Positions 18,748 through 22,703 of a DNA stretch of 22,703 nt are shown piece by piece. Origin of the DNA: Astrothelium macrocarpum (lineage: Eukaryota; Ascomycota; Dothideomycetes; Trypetheliales; Trypetheliaceae); assembly GCA_021030915.1 (NCBI GenBank), contig JAGEMR010000244.1, positions 1 through 22,703 of the forward strand, given 5' to 3'. The position numbers and the translations under genes were made by a program. Positions within the stretch are counted from its first letter, which is position 1; each line of letters starts with the position of its first letter. The notes beneath the pieces are model-generated. The model had not been told where the DNA came from. It worked only from the letters and a program-made list of their open reading frames with translations, and made no database searches.

Positions 18748-20400
18748 TTACGTAGCGGGGGTAGGCATATTTATATCCCTGCTTTTCCTCCTATACCACT
18801 CCATTAGCAACTCATGGCAGCTCATACAGAAGATGCCTTGTGAATGCCGAGCATAAGGTAATTTTGAATTTGTTTCTTACAGTTGTGACATTCAAAACAA
18901 TTGGCACAAAATGCTTTCTCGCCTGTCAAATTGACTAAGTCTTCAATTCTATTCCCGCAAACGAAGCAACTATATGTGCATTTGTCGCAAATGAGATTTC
19001 CGTAACCGAGAAGAAGGAGATCTGAGTCAGGGTCAATGGGTTGACCGCAACGACTGCATCGAAAACAGTCAATGTGCCCGCGGTGTCCGACTTAGGAGTC
19101 TCCAAGTTAGCGTGCTTCACTGTATGACTTATGAAGTGTAGTCAGCGTACCTAGTTCGAATGCTTTGCCTTCTTCTAGGACCTATTATCTTGATGTAAGC
19201 ACGCGTTGGCAATTACACGGTTTATAGATATGCATACCTTTCCACATCCTTTACACGAATACAAAATTTCGTCCTCCTCAGACGATGCCTGTGCTTTGTT
19301 CTCTTCTTCATCGGCCACTTGGGAAGCTTCGTCCAGAGAAACAGGGCCGATCCTTTGTATCATGGGCTTAAGATGTTCCAAAGGAGGTCCGCTCCGCTCA
19401 TATCCAGTTGTGAGGCGAGTTACATCTTGTTCGTGTCCGTGTTCACGTAGATTCTGTGTAGTGGAATTCTCCACAAAGCTGACAGTAACATTTCCATTCC
19501 GACTATACCAATGACTGTTGGACAGTTCTTGCAGCTGCACGGGAAGAGCCAGGACTGATACGATTGATATATCTGCGAGACTGAGTTTAGACAGTGCTGA
19601 CCAGGCGCTTATTCTGATGACAGAGCTGCGAAACGACATATTCTCTTCACGATCTTCGCATCGACGATAGACCCAGCTTGCAGATAGGCTCTCCTCCACG
19701 TCGTTACTGAAAGTGGAACTACTGACACCGTTACTTTGAGATGGACGCGTGGTCGCGTCTGAGTCACCACTGTTGGTCGTGTAAATGCTGGCTTTATCAC
19801 ACTGGGATGCTGCCGCTAGGGAAAGCTGTGCCTCGATTCGTTCCAATCTTTGCGCTAGGTCGTTGTTGGCGGCAAGCTTCTGTGTGTATGTCTCTGTAAG
19901 TGCCGTCAAATTTCTATTTGTCTCAGATTCCGAAATGCTTTTTCACAATCAGTGGACAGCACTAGACTTTGCGTTGATATGAGAGACTACCATGTGAGAA
20001 TATTGAGCTGAAGCGATATAGTGGTCTTCTGCCACTGTAGTCGTTCAATCAGGCTCAGTAGCTTCGACCTCTTCTGCGTCCATAATGTTCTGTCGATGAA
20101 GTTCAAATCAGTAGATTTTGCTAATGGTAGGATAACAGATTCGATCTCTGAGAACAAAAGTACGGCATCTGCGCAAGACAATATCATGTACTGTGCAGGA
20201 ATGAGAGTCGCTCTGGGCGAAAGTCTTGTGGAAGTCAACAAAGTATACAACGCCGACAATAGGTTGCGAAACGAGTCGACTTCTGAAAGGATATCTCTCG
20301 CGAATGAAGGCGCGTCACAGATATTAGAGACGGTTGTGCCGAGCGTACTGTAAACTTGCCCAGCAGCGGAAAGCAGGCCAGAGCAGACATCGGAATGATA
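18748..20400 (-). pseudogene. PigL_N-type domain fused to two LIM domains, decayed
   Basis: Exons on the minus strand: 20400-19991, 19937-19238, 19181-19151, 19090-18748; introns of 53, 56 and 60 bp, two with AAG acceptors, all keeping frame. Exon 1: GLLSAAGQVYSTL, RDILSEVDSFRNLLSALYTL, LIERLQWQKTTISLQLNIL, a fungal STAND/PigL_N-type helical domain. Exon 2: a coiled coil (AANNDLAQRLERIEAQL) and the block SFRSSV..AWSALSKLSLADIS that follows such domains. Then LIM 1 (CKGC... HIDCFRCSRC... LICDKC) and LIM 2 (CFVC... FCANCFECHNC... FCMSCH), close to those of fungal Rga-type proteins, but no RhoGAP domain follows. The frame shifts by one base near 18860, inside LIM 2; correcting for it, the reading continues to TAA at 18748. 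The start is missing: the AT-rich block begins within the first few codons. Confidence 0.8.
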
Positions 20401-21839
20401 AGCGGGTATTATTAATTATTTGAATAATTCATAACTAATGAATTAGAATTGGATTGGATAAATTATCTAATATTATCCCGATTTTTATCCGATTACCTGA
20501 ATTAATTTTTATATTAAAAAAAATTTTTCTATTTTATTTTTGTATAAGATTTTCGTAAAATGATATCCAATTCTGAAATTTTTTTTATCATTTCTTCTTC
20601 TGAAATTATGAATATATGAAAAAAGGATCGAAAATAAATCTTTATTATCCATCAATACATTCGCAAATTATAAAAGAATAAATCTGAAAAAAAAAAAATA
20701 ATAGAATAATTCTTTATTATATATTTGAGAATTATTTATATAAAATAATTATTATAATTAATTTTTAAAATCATTTCAAAATTTAATATAAAATTCGTAT
20801 TAATTTTTATATATTTTATATAAAATAAATCTCTATTTTTCAATTTTTGAATTTTTATCATAGAATTATAGAAGATATATATAAAATAAATAAATTTAAA
20901 TATTTGATATATAAAAAAATACTTCAATAAAAATAAGAAATTTTTTATAAAATATTAATCAATCTAATAATTATATAAAATCTTTTTTTTCGATTAATTA
21001 AATAATCAGAATTTTATATTTTATTTTTAATTTTAAATCCGATAATAATAAAATATATTCCAATAAATATTAAAATTCTTATTTCATATATAAAAAAATA
21101 ATTTATACGATAAAAAGATTTTATATAAAAAGAATTCTCATCTATTTTAATTAATATTTATTTTTTAATTAACGTCTGAATTTTATTCAATCATTTCCTT
21201 TTTTTCACAATTTATACGTATTATATGAATAACAATTTCAAATTTCAAAAAATTCTTCTAATTTTTCGTATAATAATTAATCATTTAAAAAAAAATTAAT
21301 AAATAATTATTAATCAAATTTTTCAAAAATATAAAATAAAATATAAAATTAAAATTATAATTAAAAATAATTCTAATACGAATAATATTTTATATCATAT
21401 AATAAATAAAAAATTCATAAAAATAAAAAATTCATTATTCAGATTATATTATTAATTTTATTATATAAAATTTTTTTTTCAAAAATTTTATAAATATTAT
21501 CTTTATAAAATCGTATAATCAATACAAATAAAATGGAATTGAATTAAATGAATATCAATAATAAAAAAATAAAATCATTTTTATATAATAAAAATTTTTG
21601 AAAAATTTTATAATATTATTATTCATAATCAAAATTCCTCAATTTATATAAAAAATTTTAAATATTTTATAAAAAAATTATTTTTATTAAATAATTATAT
21701 AAAATAGAATTTTTAATTCAATTTTTTTAAAATTATAATCAATTATAAATCATAAATTGATTAATATATAAAATTTTATTTTAAAATTTTAAAATCTGAT
21801 CTTTTTGATACATATGAATGGAAATATCTTCATATTATT
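20401..21839. other. AT-rich, heavily mutated block, possible DNA transposon
   Basis: Begins abruptly inside the 5' end of the LIM gene and continues to the second gypsy copy. No protein is readable. The first 110 bp contain GCGGGTATT and mutually inverted short words (GGATTGGATAA, TTATCCGATTACC), as in the subterminal region of some hAT-like elements; this is a weak call. Remaining C are mostly TC and remaining G mostly GA. The other end of the putative element lies outside the window. Confidence 0.5.
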
Positions 21840-22215
21840 TGTTATGATCCTGGGTATCCTCGGGGTCGAGTCTACTTGGGATCAAGGTGGCTTCTGAAGT
21901 GAGTCGGTAAAGGACTGAACTAACAAAGAATGATGTGATTTGATAATTCAAAATTCTATTAAAGACATTATCAAAGACTAATTTAAAGAATGATTTTGAA
22001 TATAACAAGATTATAATGATCGTGTTGCGTTTTTATATATTTGCAATATTTCCTGACTCATAACATGAGTCTTCTGAGCCAAAGGTTGGCTCTTCTGGCT
22101 CATAACGTGAGCCTTCTGAGTCAGAGGTTGGCTCTTCTGGCTCATAATATGAGTCTTCCGAGCCAGAGATTCGTGATACGCAGATGTACACACAGCCTTT
22201 TTAATGGTCATAATA
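21840..22215 (-). repeat. 3' LTR of the second gypsy copy
   Basis: 376 bp from TGTTATGATCC to GGTCATAATA; the terminal CA has become TA. The first 60 bp are less mutated than either LTR of the first copy. Confidence 0.93.
22055..22178. repeat. 42-bp palindromic tandem repeats in the third LTR
   Basis: Units at 22055, 22097 and 22139 with the same hairpin layout as the other two LTRs; several pairing positions have changed by transitions. Confidence 0.85.
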
Positions 22216-22347
22216 TTATCCCCCTCTTTTCCGGCACATGACCTTATATATTTATATATTTACGATGACGTATTCTCAGATCATTATGGTTCCTTCTTTT
22301 CGCGTTTTCAAATTCTATTCTTTTTATTCTTCTATTCATCATATATA

Positions 22348-22703
22348 ATGTCTATTAAAATTATTTTTTTTTTTTTTATTATACGTTTCTATCAGAATTA
22401 TATCCAGAATAATTATTCTTATTATCTGATTCAGAATTCAGAAAAATATACCGAATATATAAAAAAGGCGATTTTTTATGATCTAATGATTTCAGATCGG
22501 GTATTTGAAAAGATCAATATTCAGATAAATCAATTATGAAATGAAATATAAAAAAATATCCGAATATAATAAAAGATTATCGTACGGATGATTCATTTAA
22601 ATTTATAAATAAATTTATTATATCAAAAATAATAAAATTTTATTATTCAAAAAATATAAAATATAAAAAAAATTCGTATTAATAAAATAATAAATTTTAT
22701 ATA
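22348..22703 (+). pseudogene. extra antisense ORF, second copy (partial)
   Basis: ATG at 22348 opens a frame containing QNSEKYTEYIKKAIF and SDRVFEKINIQINQL up to TGA at 22537-22539, then continues with stops to the window end. It matches 9981-10330 of the first copy. Sense codons here face stops there and the reverse (CAG/TAA, TGA/TGG, CGG/TGA, TAA/CAG). Confidence 0.55.

Larger units (their letters stand above)
21840..22703 (-). mobile_element. second gypsy copy of the same family, truncated by the window end
   Basis: A full left LTR followed by about 490 bp of internal sequence that aligns with 9850-10330 of the first copy. Same orientation (coding strand minus, so this is its 3' LTR). The rest lies beyond the window. 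It lies within the AT-rich block, so it also appears to be nested. Confidence 0.93.

Noticed and set aside
19910..19990. Suspected frameshift between exons 1 and 2 of the LIM gene
   Set aside because: A 53-bp intron (19938-19990) with an AAAAAG acceptor joins the exons in frame with the expected Cys at the junction.
1..22703. tRNA, rRNA or other RNA genes
   Set aside because: No cloverleaf with tRNA consensus boxes or rRNA core sequence was recognised on either strand.

Overview
This window looks like DNA from a filamentous ascomycete (Pezizomycotina, perhaps Leotiomycetes; the class is a guess). The reasons are short GT-AG introns of about 45-80 bp, fungus-specific families (DHA1-type MFS transporter, a helical domain of the PigL_N/STAND N-terminal type, a HET/NLR-style pseudokinase), and gene islands of ordinary composition set between extremely AT-rich blocks of transition-mutated transposons, as a RIP-like process would leave.

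Layout. 1-1250 is an AT-rich block. 1343-1834 is a doubtful small gene. 1938-3711 is a complete six-exon MFS transporter. 4272-5343 holds two opposed, overlapping, unidentified coding stretches. 5396-7177 (minus) is a pseudokinase protein. 8152-8238 (plus) is the first exon of a second gene, called gene B here, whose remainder lies at 17216-18069. Gene B is split by a nest of transposons: a Tc1/mariner-type (Fot1/Pot2/pogo-like by size) element with 44-bp inverted termini and a TA target (8264-17162), itself interrupted by a 6,734-bp Ty3/gypsy LTR element (9472-16205) with 378-bp LTRs and a perfect 5-bp target duplication (GATAT). 18748-20400 (minus) is a decayed gene joining a PigL_N-type domain to two LIM domains. 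20401-21839 is another AT-rich block. At 21840 a second gypsy copy of the same family, in the same orientation, starts and runs off the end.

How the genes may work together. With the nest removed, the pseudokinase gene and gene B form a head-to-head pair with about 970 bp between their starts. The pseudokinase carries near its N-terminus a 17-residue motif (QTFGDVIVDGSYNQVGI) that aligns without gaps to one of two related repeats near the C-terminus of gene B (QAFGKINAGGTLNHIGM); the second repeat starts with the same QTFGDV. A motif at the N-terminus of a regulator and at the C-terminus of a helical-domain partner, in adjacent genes, is the layout of fungal amyloid signalling pairs such as NWD2/HET-S. 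I propose a related pair with a pseudokinase in the receptor position, in which gene B has been broken here by transposons. This is inference from sequence.

The mutation pattern is also unusual. In the most decayed blocks nearly every remaining C follows T and nearly every remaining G precedes A, while CpA and TpG persist. Classical RIP removes CpA, so the 5' neighbour of C seems to decide here.
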